DNA from: Aphrophora alni
Lineage: Eukaryota > Arthropoda > Insecta > Hemiptera > Aphrophoridae
Assembly: GCA_963513935.1 (NCBI GenBank)
Contig: OY740774.1
Location: 29,531,949 to 29,595,948, forward strand
Reading direction: 5' to 3'
Length of the DNA stretch: 64,000 bases
Positions 1 through 12,992 of this stretch are shown here, one piece after another; position 1 is the first letter of the stretch, and each line of letters begins with the position of its first letter. Position numbers and translations under genes: made by a program. The notes under the pieces were generated by a model, which searched no databases, was not told where the DNA came from, and worked only from the letters and a program-made list of their open reading frames with translations.

Positions 1-1261
1 ATATATACTATCGCTGGAAATTAAGACAAAATGCGTAAGTTTAGTATGTCGCAAATTATGGTTTACATATGACAAGATCAAGCAAATATAAATAACTTGG
101 AAATTATTCCAATAAATTTGATTTTAAAAAGGGCTAAAACCTGACCAATGCTGAAACTAAGTAGATTACAATAGTGTACGAAAATCGAATAAGTTTTTGT
201 TGAGTTATTTGAAAGATACAGACACAGAGACGTGGTGTTTTATTAAATAGTGATCAATTTTATTTCTCTTATTATCAAAGCACCAACCCACTCAAGATTA
301 TTTATCGTAATAATTGTGTTCTTAAGAATAACTGTTGTACTTAAACATTCCAGATTTAAGTTGTAAAATTGTAATACGATGTATAAAACTATTTTGAGTA
401 TTTATAAGTGACATACGACTTAATAATTCTCGATTTTTTAATTATTACAAATATCCCAATTAAACGAAACATTTTCAAAAAAAATAAAATTATTTGTTGG
501 ATATGTATAAGACATGTCATGATTGTTTTTTATGTGAATATGTTTGTTTTCCTGTATAAACGAACCACCCCCACGCATTTGCTTTACATTGAGCTTCTTA
601 TTCATTTAAATAACCCTTAATTTGGTGTACAATATTTTTGTATTTATTTTATTTAAAACATTGAAAATTAATGTACTCCTAATATATCAATCAAGAATAA
701 AATTAAGTATCAATGCTAGCAATGGGTGAAAAATATCAACAACACGACATTTTATATTGCATTACCCAGCTCATTCTTAAAAAAGGTATACAAAAATCAG
801 TAGTTAATTAAAAACTGCAATTCACACATTAACCAAAATTGACAATAACATAACTTTTTTAAATAATGACGTCATTATCCTCAGTTCCAATAGTAATATT
901 CAGTTTTACTAATTTCAACCGAAGATTACACAATTGAAATGCCGTCTTGACCAGGTGCTTTCTCTAAGTGACAATAGATTTAGTAATAAATTATTGTCCA
1001 CGAATGATCCATTTAATTGTTTATTAATAAATAATATAGAACGTATAGTTCATATTGTTATATTATTTTATTGAATACGAGTTTACTTTAAAAAATAGTT
1101 CATTAAATTAATACTTCTGCTGAATCAGTTTTAACATATGTTTACAATTAATTATAATGACATCAATTCCAAACTCTTCAGAATTTTGTATCAGATTAGA
1201 CACAAATTAATTTATAAAATGGCTTTGACATTTCTGTAACAATTTCTACTGAGGACTGTGT
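1..1261. other. AT-rich spacer, no gene seen
   Basis: All frames are broken by stops at short intervals. The only frame of note (408-620, 70 codons) has the Ile/Phe/Tyr/Asn-rich composition expected from random AT-rich sequence and matches no family I know. I see no duplicated segment, splice-flanked exon or RNA gene here. Confidence 0.6.
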
Positions 1262-1425
1262 ACCCAAGTTAGAGTGGAGGGCAGTTGATAAAGATATCCC
1301 CTTTTATTGCCAACAAAGCCTGTCAATGCCAGACTTGTCCCCCTCACTGATACCTCTTATCATAATTGTCCACTGATGCAGAAATAATTGATTGCATTCT
1401 ATTGACGATAACGGATTATGAAGCG
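1262..1425. promoter_or_regulatory. Candidate enhancer-like island with GATA-type sites
   Basis: This stretch is less AT-rich than its surroundings and is non-coding. Within about 160 bp it holds several GATA-type words on both strands: GATAAAGATATC near 1289, TGATACCTCTTATC near 1348, and GATAACGG near 1406. It also has a homeodomain-like AATAATTGATTG near 1382. Site clustering in a composition island is typical of insect cis-regulatory modules, but such words are also common by chance in AT-rich DNA. The regulatory role is inference only. Confidence 0.25.
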
Positions 1426-3920
1426 TATACGCATGAATACATTATGAAACATATGTGGTTTTGGAAAACATTGATTGTGATTTTGTGGAACGACGATTAT
1501 TTGAAAATGTGTTTAGTTAAATCTTAATAGCTTCAAAGACTAAAGAGTTAATTGGGGAAATTTTTACCACAGTCTGAACTATTCCCTAGCTGTTTTTTCT
1601 TTCATGAGATTATTTTCATAACGACTTATTTATTACAATTATTGAAAATATTTCCTTATTAGAGAACAATAGACCTATTGCATCTTAGTGAATCTACTAC
1701 GGAAGTCATTACTTCCAAATAAGCTTCATAATCCCTCACCGTGTCACAGTATTTTGAAAAAATTCATAAACATTTGTTTCACCGTATATGTGTGTTTATC
1801 TCCAGCTCGTAAGACGTTGGTAATAAAAAACATAAGTTCTTCAATGGTAACAAATTATTACGGTGAGTTTAACAGAACTCATTGAACTGTTTGGAACTGA
1901 AAATATGACCAAAAACGACATGGAAATAATCATGTCTCCACCACAAGAAAAATAAAAGCAAATTTCTCAAGACAATACTACGAAAGAACTTTTAATCTAA
2001 CAATCGTATCAATTTGTATCTACTAATCGAAAAAAATGTTTTAACTTCTTTTAAAAAGAAATTGTTAAATCTCAAATGATTTTTCGTATTTTTGTGTAAC
2101 AAATCTATGTTGTCTTCCTACCCATAACACAATCCTTAGTATTCTGTACACATTTGTAAACCTTCCTCTCCCCTTCTCAAACCTTCAATTATCTAATTAC
2201 CTGATAGGCCTGAATAATTGATTACACGGTTTAGTACATGTCATTTGCACGACAGTTGACAGGTGTTTGAAAGACATTTAAAGCAATCATCTTGATTAAA
2301 ATAATTCATTAAATCATTTATTCACATTTTTGGTATTGAAGAATACAACCATATAATTGTTAATATTATTTTGACATATATCAATTAATTCATATTTTAT
2401 ATAACAATTAAAAATTATACAAAATTTAACTGATTAATCTCTAACATCAATAACAGTCACATTTGTTTCAAAATTTCGTTGTTAAATCCCAGAATATACA
2501 ATAATGTGTTTATCAAATAAATTACATTTTTAAACATGAAACCAATGGGAAATAAGTTGAAATACAGAATAGTAGAACTAAAAGTCAGTATAGAAATAAA
2601 TATTGTTGAAATTTAAGATATAAGCATGCATAAAACAAAACGGAATGAGTGTCATTATGTACGGAATAGAAGGTGCACTTATTGAAAAAAAGAACAAATG
2701 TTCATAAATTTCAGTATTGTATCTGTGAAAAGAAGAATAGGAGTAGGAAAAGGGTTTCGAAAAGTAAATATTTGAATATAGTAATATGAAAATTACAATA
2801 TCTGTACTTTATGTTTAAAGACTCCCGGACATGGAAATTTACAATCGTTATAAGAGTTACAAACCATCATTAACAGCAGTTTTAGAAAGATAACTAACAT
2901 TACTAAAACAGAAAATATAATAAACTCTGAAGAACTCTGAAAATAGTGTGACTTAAAACTAATTAAGAAATAGAAATAAGAGTTGCTTAAATACTTAAAA
3001 AGAAAGAAATTAACTTCAAGAGAGAAGTTATATTATGGAATTTGTAGGTAAAAAGAAGACGAAGTAGAAGAAATTTTACTTGGAAAAAAAGAAACAGAGA
3101 AAGCCTTATTGGTGTAACAGGTAAGGATAAACAATAAATGAATCATATCATATGCCTTAAGTTTGTAAAAGCCTCAAGGAAATAACTAAAGGAAGTTACT
3201 ATAAAATAAATGGGATTAAATCCAAATAACTTTTTTATATTATTTAAAATTAAATACTGATAAAAACTTTAAGGACAAATATTTTTCATCGACTTAATTT
3301 CTATTATACTCTACTATACTACTATTTCTATTATACTCTATTATACCTATTATTTCTGGCAATGTCGTTTCAAGTAATTTTTCCTGCAAATTTATCAGAT
3401 ATCTTATAATTATATTATATTTCTTTTAACCACACAAATAAAAATTACACAATTGAGAAACCAAACTGAACTGTAACTTTTAATAAAGTTTCTTTTAGTT
3501 CAAGTGATCGATGCAGTGGAAGAGGACAATAAGACATCAAAACACGTAACGTCAAAAATCAACTACTTATATATAATATATTTGTTTTATAGCGTGTTTT
3601 TTGAGATATCAGTTAAACAGATAAGAGTTTACAAACACAATATTTCTAAATTTCAGATGTGCTTTTTTATATTCAGGACAAATCTTACAACATATAGTAC
3701 TATTTAAACTCACATTTCACTAAAATTGTATATAAGAACTCCGATTGCAAATGAAAATATACGAACGCAGAATCTTTCACAATTAATTAGGTTAAGAAAG
3801 TTCTTACTGACTATTGATAACGTAGACTAGTTTTCATATTCTATGGATATTAAAAATATACAAAACATAAAGTATCTCCCTTCGAAAATACGCATACTAT
3901 CAACTATTATATCTGTTAGA
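1426..3920. other. AT-rich spacer
   Basis: No coding potential is visible; frames of 65-67 codons at 1688-1885 and 3504-3707 look random. A small denser patch lies at about 2150-2290 with homeodomain-like ATTATCTAATTACC and AATAATTGATTAC words. At 3298-3357 there is a low-complexity run built from degenerate CTATTATACT units. Confidence 0.5.
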
Positions 3921-3924
3921 AGCT

Positions 3925-4150
3925 TATTTACAATGAGTACGGATGTGGCAATCCCATAATATCCCTGCTGGATCTATACCTTTCTTCATAGAGTTTTGGA
4001 TTAGATACTTCTCTCCACTTTCCTATCAGCCCTCTCTTGAACAACTCTTATTCCCTTACGACCCTAGCGAGTATTCAAAAGCTAGAATTTTTTGGTATTA
4101 TCTTCTTTCTTTTTTTAGTTGATGATGCTGTGAGGTTTTTTCGCTTTTAA
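3925..4150 (-). repeat. Interspersed repeat family A, copy 1 (antisense)
   Basis: This is the first of about 19 diverged copies of a ~230-bp non-coding repeat. On the plus strand it shows the antisense hallmarks in family order: GAGTACGGATGTGGCAATCC, a TTAGATACTTCTCTCC block, CCTCTCTTGAACAACTCTT, GACCCTAGCGAGTATTC, and a tail GATGATGCTGTGAGGTTTTT. There is no reading frame and no obvious tRNA-like A/B box pair. A SINE or a MITE-like non-autonomous element are the two plausible classes. Confidence 0.6.
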
Positions 4151-5950
4151 TTAAGCAATAAAGGGGGAAAACAACAACCAATATGTTATCTTTTGTGAGT
4201 TATGTAACAGGTTGTGTTTTGTTTGTTTATAAACCTCATTGTAACCAATGCTGAATAGTTACAATTTTAAAGGATCTGTATAACTGCTCTGTTTATGTTT
4301 ATGTGTGATTATTATTAAGGTAAAATGTAACATAGTTTTCCTTTTGTTTAATAGCAACCTCGTCACAGGCTAAGCTTATTAAGGCACATATTTTTATCAA
4401 ATGTTACGAAAAAAATTTCGTTCTGTTTTTAAAACTGATAGGCCTAAGGAATAATGAATGAAAATTATATAAATAATTAACATAAACATTCATTTAAAAC
4501 ACCATTTTTGTTTAATACGACTTTACTTATTTTGAATGTCTACACCCTTTTAAATGCAAGTGTGTAACTTTGATTAGAGTAAACTACTAAATTTATTGGT
4601 AGTAAACTGTAACATAAGGGCGATTTCATGTTGTCCTATGATTAGATTAGAACATGGCAGTCACGTCATAAGTTCAGAAACGGACATTAAATCTATCTGC
4701 AACATTTATTACTTTAATCAATTTTTATGTGAATTTTATCTGAAAATTTATGAAATATAAGGTGTATGGTAATCTGAATATTTCATTTTTTTAAAAATAC
4801 AATGAAACATGCATTGTACGTTTAATAACATGTTATAGCATACTAAATGTTAAATACTAAATGTTAATAACAATATTTTCTCTTTAATGGAACTACAACA
4901 AATCAAATATTAGTTTCAGGCTTTAGCATGAAAGATGTAGAGAATTTTAAAATTGACTTATAACAGCTACTGGAATATATAGATTACTGGATGACCTAAG
5001 AGTGATGAGAGAAGGGGTGTTTATAAGAATACGTAAATATGTTGGAAGCAGAGACTACGACAAAAGGATGTCACTTAACACTAATTTTTAATAATATTGT
5101 GTACTTTACAATTTGTGTAGGCTACAATTAAATTACGGAGGTACTATATATAAAAGGACATTAGAATGTGTATCTTATACCTAAGTTTTAATATTTATTA
5201 CTAAGATCGGAAAGACATCGAATTTCGTGTTTAACTGTGCGATATTATGGCGGGCTATTTGTCCCAGTAGTTTGGCACCATGCGACCTTTTTACTCACCA
5301 CAACCTTTATAGGAAACAATATCCTCGTTAAACAATGCATCCAGGGTTTCTGGTGTTGTGCCAAAAGGCTCTATGTGCGCCTGCTCTCCTAGTTGTATGG
5401 AACTAGTTAAGTTCTTTAACTTTACCTAAATAGAACTTGCTTCCTAAATCTACCAATATTTTGTTAAAACTGAGTAGATCAGGAAAAGCAATCCACATTT
5501 AGTAGGTCTAATACGTATTACAGTTAAACTGATCCTTTTATTCAATCATCAAAAGATGCCTATTCAACAAACAATGGCCCGTTAAATTCAATACCTTTAT
5601 TATTAAACTCTGCCTTCATAAAACCGATACACCATCAGCTCCTTCAATTTTCAATTCCTTTCAATAGATGTTTGACTGCCTACAGAACAACCACTATCTT
5701 TAATCCACTTACCTTTGTGTTTCTTTTGCACCCACATTCATACCGGTTCGTCCCGTCGATGTAATGTTCAACGAAAAGACGTTGAAAGAAGCTGAAAAAC
5801 ACCCAGACAACCTTATAAATGTATACACAAATTAAAACGGATGATTAATTTAAAACCGTTAGAAATTTAAGACCGATATTTTGATAGAGTATTTGAGTAC
5901 AACAATTTTTGTTAGAGAAATCTAGATGGAAATAACAGAAACACCAGCAA
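4151..5950. other. AT-rich spacer
   Basis: No gene or RNA is recognised. The part at about 5215-5400 is somewhat richer in G+C and has no long frame. I found no second copy of it in the window. Confidence 0.45.
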
Positions 5951-5954
5951 CAGG

Positions 5955-6525
5955 AAATAGGTGGTACTATATCTTGTAAAAGTTACATTGTACATCGGTA
6001 ATGTCGAAAAAATAAAATTTATTTATAAATAAGACTACAATGGGATCAATAGATCGATATAAAGCAAAGATCTAAAACCTTAGAAAAGGTGTGAAGAACC
6101 CAAGAATATATGAAGAGGAAAGTTTGCGGAATATATGAAAGCGTAAGGGACAATGATTAGTAACGTATAAAATTATATGTGGAGCTGCAGGTTGCATTTA
6201 AGTAAAAAGCATACTAATGGAAATAAGATGGAGGCGAATTCAATAATTGAGACTTCCAAATGATACTTTACCAGGAACGCAGGAAGAACTATAGAGTGGA
6301 ACTTCCAAAGGAAGTCTTAACTAGAAGGATTTAACCAGGAAATGAAAGTTGAATGCAGAAGACCATAGGTCCTTTAAGGGATGTGGCACCACTGGGTAAG
6401 ATATAGACATACATTGACATAACTCTGTTCTGGGGTTGTAGAGATTTGTGGTTTAATGTCAGAAAATATTGTGTCTGACGACGAAGGACGATGATTTGGT
6501 CATTAAAACGTTTTCTTATATTGTA
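5955..6525 (+). mobile_element. Possible retroelement 3' remnant
   Basis: The stretch is purine-rich and unlike the surrounding spacer. Near 6363 a short frame ending in TAG reads TIGPLRDVAPLGKI, which has the feel of a LINE C-terminus but is too short for assignment. At 6474-6512 there is GACGACGAAGGACG, then ATTTGGTCATTAAAACG, reminiscent of the GAAGA...AAACG tail words of Penelope-like elements. No catalytic domain is visible. It could be ordinary spacer. Confidence 0.2.
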
Positions 6526-7149
6526 ATATAAAACAAAGAGGGTTTTATTGTTTCTTTTATTTGGTGATCAAGTTATATGGTCAAACCGTTCGCTCATAAT
6601 ACATTAAAAACCGGTAGTCTGAAACACTCTGAATATATACAGTGTGCTAAAAATGAGGCGAAAATACTTTAGTAGATAAAATTATTGGATAATTCAAAAT
6701 CTCTAGCTCCCATCTTATAAATTGGAATAGTAAGGATGAGTTATTATCAAAAACAATATAAATTTATTTATTTAAAAAAAATATTATATGGGATGTTAAG
6801 TAACACATTAAAAAGATTTTTAATTAAAGAAATTAAACAATTGTGTTTACATAAATAAAGTTTATCTTAATCCGAAAACTTGAATCATTAAAAATAATGC
6901 CACGATATAATAATTATCCGACGTATTGCCTGAGCTTTGTAGAGAGTTGATCTTCCGTGAAATTACTTATTTTTCAACTGGATTTATGTTGAAATGCTGC
7001 AGTGAACACGGTTTAGACAAGAGAGAGTTTGGACTGAGCTATTACACTTATTAGTTTTAATAAATATCGGCTAGAACAATATTTATTGTTATATATATTT
7101 AAAACTAGGATGAAGCATATTGATATCAGTGACTTAACGGTTTTTATAA
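6526..7149. other. AT-rich spacer
   Basis: Long A/T runs and no frame of interest. The minus-strand frame at 7013-7201 extends into family A copy 2 and is not considered coding. Confidence 0.5.
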
Positions 7150-7410
7150 TAGATGACTGTAGTGAGTTCGGGCGTGGTAATCTTGAGCGACCTCTATTCA
7201 TGTATTATTGAGTTAGATCCCTCTCTTTCATCTCTCCTATCATGCCTCTCTTAAACAATTCTATTTTTTTTTCGGAAATTCACAACATTAGAGTATTCGG
7301 GGCAATGGATCTTTATTTCTATGCTGTCTTTTACCTTTATATTTAATTGTTTATATATATGTATATAAGACGACAATACCCAGAGGTTTTTTGCCTTTAC
7401 ACAACATAGG
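7150..7410 (-). repeat. Interspersed repeat family A, copy 2 (antisense)
   Basis: One of the better copies. The plus strand shows GTTCGGGCGTGGTAATCTTG, GAGTTAGATCCCTCTCTTTC, TCTCCTATCATGCCTCTCTT, ATTAGAGTATTCGGGG, and a tail ending CCAGAGGTTTTTTGCC near 7399. The same order occurs in the copies at 11.7, 37.9, 47.1 and 53.2 kb. Confidence 0.65.
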
Positions 7411-7849
7411 GGAAAATGTCATTTATAATTTATATAGTTTGTACAAATATTAAAGTGGGAAATATACAATTTAAATATATATATATTGAAACAAAAATTA
7501 TTGTTTTGATTTAAAAAAATTTATTATTATTATTATTTTTTTTATATTTCGTTTACAAGATTTTGTATAATATCGGTGGTATTTAATTCTTCGAAAACTT
7601 TATAAAATTATAACAAACTAAGAGACTATGTAAAGTCTATTAATTGAAAAGGCTGAATCTTTGAATATTCTTTTATGATTAGATATAGAACATGGGAGTC
7701 TCGTCATAAGTACGGAGATAAAATATATCAGCAGTATTTATGACATTACTCACTTTTTACGTGTATTTTATCTGAAAGTATAGGACATAACTAATGTATG
7801 GTATATAAAGTATTTAAATTACCTAATACAATTACAACACACCATGTAT
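7411..7849. other. Low-complexity AT-rich spacer
   Basis: Includes a (TA)n patch near 7468-7487 and ATT-triplet runs near 7517-7535. No gene is seen. Confidence 0.5.
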
Positions 7850-8425
7850 AATAGTAGCAGTAGAAGTTATGGTGGTGAAATTTACAACCTCTAAAGATCT
7901 GTTGTGCCCCCTTATTTCTTTTCTGGCGGGGTACTCCGTCTATAGAAACTCCTTCAAACCCAACTCTTTTATGGTCAAGGATAGTTATCTCTCCTCTGCA
8001 TCAATCTGCCACCCTCCCAGACTTCTGGCCTTTTTCTCATTACTGCACTGCATTCGACAAATAGATGGTAAGAAATCTCCTCCCCTTGTAATCAGAATCT
8101 GCAAGTCCCAACGCCTTATATTCATATCTTTTATTATGTTCTTTTTTAATACAATGCTCCGATAGAAACTCTGCCAGCGTTTTCAGTTTATTTCTGCTAT
8201 TCTCATGCATACTCTTAACTTTTCCTGTTATAATTCCCCAGTGGTTCTTCGACTTGTCTAAGCTCTGGTATTCTTTGTGATATGTGGGCTCTTACAGTCT
8301 CTTCTGAGGCCATTATGACCTATCTTATTCTCTTTGTTGTTTTTTCAACCAGGAGTAAGATTAATCTTGAGTGGCCTGTTTAACCTTTCTCTATTAGGTT
8401 ACTATCTCAGGATTTTAGAGGAAAT
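7850..8425 (-). pseudogene. Decayed non-LTR retrotransposon (LINE) C-terminal region
   Basis: Reading the minus strand, 8000-8100 encodes in one frame GEEISYHLFVECSAVMRK followed by RPEVWEGGR, with CRF just upstream. This fits the C-x2-C-x7-H-x4-C type zinc-knuckle tail of Jockey/R1/I-like LINE ORF2 proteins, except that the second knuckle position is a TGA stop. Further upstream, near 8365-8380, the frame reads TGHSRL, like the conserved TGH motif usually found shortly before the knuckle. Here the two are about 260 bp apart, so an insertion or rearrangement is likely. Several stops and at least one frame change show the copy is dead, and no RT or endonuclease domain is visible. The plus-strand frame at 7869-8165 is its shadow. 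Confidence 0.5.
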
Positions 8426-8925
8426 CTTGACGAATCTGAGGAAAAGGTTCATTTAATCAACGTTTTAAATGGAGGTGACTTCGCGCACAAAGTTGTTATT
8501 TTTTTCTCAATGTTTTTACACGCTCAGCTAGGGAAAGAATGGTCTATCAGGCCATAACTGAGCTAGGTTCGGGTAAGGCTAGATACTGTGATAGATTATG
8601 ACTGTCTCCTATTTCCCGATGCCATTTACTCCATCAGCACAGGTCGCTTTTCACTATCGGTTTGAACTGAAAACATAAGAAGGGGGGGAGAGATATATTA
8701 GATGGGAATTAATGTGAAAATGGCTGAGGGAATACCTCAAGAAAAATACACCATCATGTTATTGGGAATTAGGGAATCTGGTCACGAGAAAGACCTTAGA
8801 ATAATGCGAAGGTTAGGGATCAGAGAAGGCTTTTGTAGTTGATGGGTTAGCCAACCCAACGCCAAGTGAAATGAGACACTTTGTGAAATGTGCTTGCAGA
8901 GTTATTTTACAATTAGTGTGTAAAA
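8426..8925. other. Spacer of mixed composition, possibly more of the LINE relic
   Basis: Moderately G+C-richer than the flanks with a poly-G tract near 8682-8689. No intact frame in either direction. It lies upstream of the LINE relic in that element's orientation and could be older RT-domain debris, but I recognise no RT motif. Confidence 0.3.
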
Positions 8926-8929
8926 CAGC

Positions 8930-9170
8930 ATCAACACATATTAACACAATTTAGTAAAACTGTAAATCTATACTAGCCACCCTTGTCACATTGTGCGTTA
9001 CACCTGTTGTTACAACATGACGGACGATAAATTTCTCTCATCCAGTCAATAGTTAATTACTGCGTTCAACCAATTAGTGTTCTGGCACTTGCTGTGACAG
9101 CCAATTAGTCAAATCGTTAACAGATTTAGTTGGCCGTTATAGTCGTGGAGAGGAGGGGGGTCAAGAAATG
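8930..9170. promoter_or_regulatory. Candidate conserved-element-like island
   Basis: A non-coding, locally less AT-rich island. It has two CCAATTAGT words (near 9079 and 9102), GTTAATTACTGCG near 9051, and a TGGCACTTGCTGTGACAGCC segment near 9085-9105. Repeated homeodomain-core words (TAATTA/ATTAG) within 60 bp, flanked by featureless AT-rich DNA, resemble a regulatory module. No second copy is seen in this window. The function is inferred only from composition and word clustering. Confidence 0.25.
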
Positions 9171-11700
9171 TACAAATCAAAGGGAGATTAGATTAGTTAA
9201 ATTTTATAAAATTGCATTTTACTTATTTATTTTAAAATAATACTTATTACATAATATATTTATATTTTACTAAAGAAACTTTCTGTTTCTCATATTTTAG
9301 AACAAACAACAAAAGAAAGAAGCTAGTATTTTTTAAAATATTTATGATAATAAAAATTAAAAAAATTGTTTCTATATCAAACATAAAATATAAAAATTAA
9401 TATAGCATTAGTGACGCCGGTCGAGGTGCATTTCGGTTTCAATTTTTCGTTTATTATTCCTGAAACATACTAATACTAGGGATTTTCCAAATGGATTTAA
9501 GGCATGAATCTTCACATTTTACTAAATTTTACTAAATGTCAACGTCGGCCTAATTGGTAAGTTCAAAATTTGAGTTATTACTTATTTTTCAAGACTCACT
9601 TGGCATATTGTCCCCCCCCCATAAATTACGAACGTTGTGTTTGGATCTTTAGCGGCTGCTTTTAAGCAAAATTTAATAAACATATTTCACAGCCGATTTT
9701 GAGATTATTGTAACTATTACAATTTTTCTAATCCATCTACCCACAAATTTCAAGTTGTTAAAAAAAAATGGAAAAAAAAAATATGGGTAAAATATGCACA
9801 CACACTAAATTTTATTAAATCGGTCACACGTTGGGGCTGTATATAAAACAAACGACTGAAGATACGTCAGACATTACAGACTGGACTGAGACAAATTTCT
9901 AAAAATCTTCTTCTTTTTTTGTCTCAGAATACTTCAAAACTGACATATCCCTAAAACAATTTACAATAATTTTGTGATCCAGCACATAACCTTCTCTACA
10001 CTAAAAAACAAACAAACAGAAAGAACCCAAAATAATACGAAATTTTTATTAAATTATAATAAAATTATTTCTATGTAAAGAAATACTAAATACGTAAAAG
10101 TGGCTATTTAAAACCATCTCCTTTTATGTAAACTAAAGCACAGTTTTAGTCATTTATGTATCATATATGTACATAATCTGATAGTCACAGTAGCATATAT
10201 GCATGAAAAATCAAACAAGCAAACATTATTAGTAGATTTTGTGAGATATAATAATCCCTTAAATTCCAATGTCACATAATGTAATAACGATATCTGGGTT
10301 TTCCTAATTTCAGAGATATGAACTTGGAAGGAGTTAGGACAAATAGTTTGAGTGTTTGAATAACCATACAATTTTCATAACTCTACGAATAATAATAAAA
10401 ACGTGTATTTTAAATGGATGAGGGATGACAAAGGTAACCAAGAGCATCGTACAGAAGGTTTTTATTAAAATTATACTTTCGGACATATGCATAGATTATA
10501 GAGACATTTATGTAATGGGGGAAAAATAATCTATGCTAAATTTATTTGCGGATTTGTCCGTTCTGAATCCAGAACATTAAATTTAGTAATGATGTGTCCA
10601 AAAGTTTTATGAATAGTGTTTTACAACCTCGTGTACCGATTTTAATCAAATTTGTTATATTTTAAGCATATCTCTGGAATTGGTTTTTTAATTTATGTAT
10701 TAGTTCGAAAGAACTCAAAATGCAATGGTTACCATCTCTTTAAAAACACCCGTTCGAGAAATATTAGTTTTAAAAAATAAGGCTCGAGGCTATATAAAAC
10801 AAGTAATTTATCAAAATCTTAGGTATATATTTTGTTAAAAATAGGGTAATATTTAAATATTGATGACCTAACACTGTGCCCAAAAACAAAAGTAAAATAT
10901 ATTAAGATCCAGCAATAATTATTGGGAATAATACAAAAATGAACCATGACTTTATTAAGTGGCGATTTAAATCAAAAAAATGATTTACACCTAGGCCTAG
11001 ATCATGGCACAATTGAATTTTAGTCTCTCATCTAAATATATAAATATTAGTTAAATTCAGTCTCCATGGTGTATGTTCACTTTTTACTTGACGTTACCAA
11101 CTTTGTAACGATTATTTGAATACTAATTGGTTTTGGTAATGTGTGTGAAAGATTGAAATGGTTTGCATAATTTGTTAAGGTAATTTTCCCCTCCCTATCC
11201 CGTATTAATTATAGATCATACATGAATCAATCCTATGGCACAACTTGAAGGATGCTATTTGCCAAAATACTTCTTCTACATACACAACGCATTACGTACT
11301 CACTGTTAGGCACTACTCTTCAGCGGACAAGAAGGTAACCGCAGATAAAAAGAACCTTAGAACGCTGTAAATCAAACTATTACGTGACCTTATTACGTAA
11401 AGTGTATTATCGATAACCTTTATATTTCTGTGTTGATGGAATGATGTTAGCGAAGCTGAAGAAGTTTAAGTGAATTAAAAACTCTTAGTATTTATATCTT
11501 AATGTTTTATCATTAGAATTAAATCAATTGAATAATTTTGAAGTATTGTAAACACATTAAAGCACAATATTGTGAATAAAACCTATTTAAAAATTTGCAA
11601 TCAATAATTAACGAAACATTAAAAATCCAACAAAAAATACTTTTGCAAGACTATACTTCAAATAATTACTCTTCCTCAGTTACAATTATCATACATATTT
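9171..11700. other. AT-rich spacer with possible degenerate repeats
   Basis: No gene is supported. Poly-C occurs at 9612-9620. Stretches at 9410-9850 and 10480-10760 have moderately complex sequence with tail-like phrases (AAATCGGTCACACG near 9819, CCGATTTTAATCAAATTTG near 10637) that often mark the 3' ends of insect retroelements. No frame or terminus could be fixed. Confidence 0.35.
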
Positions 11701-11704
11701 TGCT

Positions 11705-11900
11705 CCTTAGAAGCCTGAACGGGTGTGGAAATCCCGAGCGAGTAACAGCTTTTATCGTGTAGTCTTAGGTTAGATCCCTCTTGTTACCCTATGTTCTATC
11801 TGTTTTCTCCTTATCAACTTTTTTTCTGTTCTGAAGACAATGCTATTTATTGGCTAGGGAGGGGAGGTGTTGTTTTGTGTTATTTTCTTACTTTTTACTT
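11705..11900 (-). repeat. Interspersed repeat family A, copy 3 (antisense)
   Basis: The plus strand shows GAACGGGTGTGGAAATCCCG, AGTCTTAGGTTAGATCCCTC and a following CTTATCAACTTTTTTTCTG block in the family order. The distal end is eroded. Confidence 0.55.
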
Positions 11901-12985
11901 AACCTAAATAATAAATGTATGGTAATTTTGGTAATTGTCAAAACTTTTGTCTTCCGTTTGTTGACTTTAATCCTCAGGAAAATGTAAAAAGTGTTTTTCA
12001 ACAATCTTTCTCTTTGTCGCTATTACCTCTACGTAAACATGATAACGGCCACAAAAGGCACATGAAATTTGACATAGGGTACTATAATCTGCTCATATAG
12101 AACCCTATAGTTAGTCCGCAATACTGAATTTAATTTGATATATTTTAAACAGTTTTTGTACATTTATCGAATGTTATTCAACTCACTAAAATATATACAA
12201 ATTCCGCATATATTGGTACCAACTCCACGATTCTGCGATGACAGATACCACAGATATTGTAAAAATGTAATTCTATACTCTAACCTTACAAATAAATTAA
12301 TTGTAAAATTCTTATATTTACGAGATTCAAGCCCAAGACGCGAACGTAGGTAGTGAAGGCTTCTTAAAGTACCAAACACTTTGAGGAACTCTATAGCTGA
12401 GACACTAACACTTCACAGGGAGTGGTGATATACAGAATTTTGAGGTTAAAAAAAATGTGTTTAACGATTTAAACAAACTTACCCTACCACAGTACAATAA
12501 TCTAACATTTCTTACTAGACCCAATAAACCTACTTCTGACAATTACGTGTGGAGAATTTGTTTGTATTGGGGTGGATAAGTAACATACTGAATTAGCCAT
12601 GTAGTAATTTAATATTGAAGGTAAACATATTTGTATGTTCTCCACAGACGACTTGGTAAAACGGATATAAATTCAAAATAAAGAGTTTGTTTTAAATTTT
12701 TAATTAAAAGTTCGAATATTGTGGACGTAATATTTTTTCTAAATGTTTTCATGGTCGTAATTATATTACCAGCTGAATTATTTTCCCTTGTTGTTTAAGG
12801 CATAAACTTCCTAGTCATAAATGCTTGTAAAAAATAGAATAAAAGAGTGTAAAAAATAAAGCCCCTATAATAGCCCATAGCCCTCTAATACTTCAGCAGT
12901 GTCACAGTAAGAGAGAACAAGAGTTAAGTGTAAACACAGTCGATAATGGGTGAAATTCCATAATAACTCACATTTAAAATTTCAC
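11901..12985. other. AT-rich spacer
   Basis: Frames at 11915-12100, 12135-12353 and 12164-12379 (minus) are 61-72 codons and overlap one another on opposite strands, as expected by chance. No gene is recognised. Confidence 0.45.
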
Positions 12986-12992
12986 AAATAAA

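Noticed and set aside
7869..8165. 98-codon plus-strand frame
   Set aside because: It is antisense to the decayed LINE frame and shows no domain of its own.
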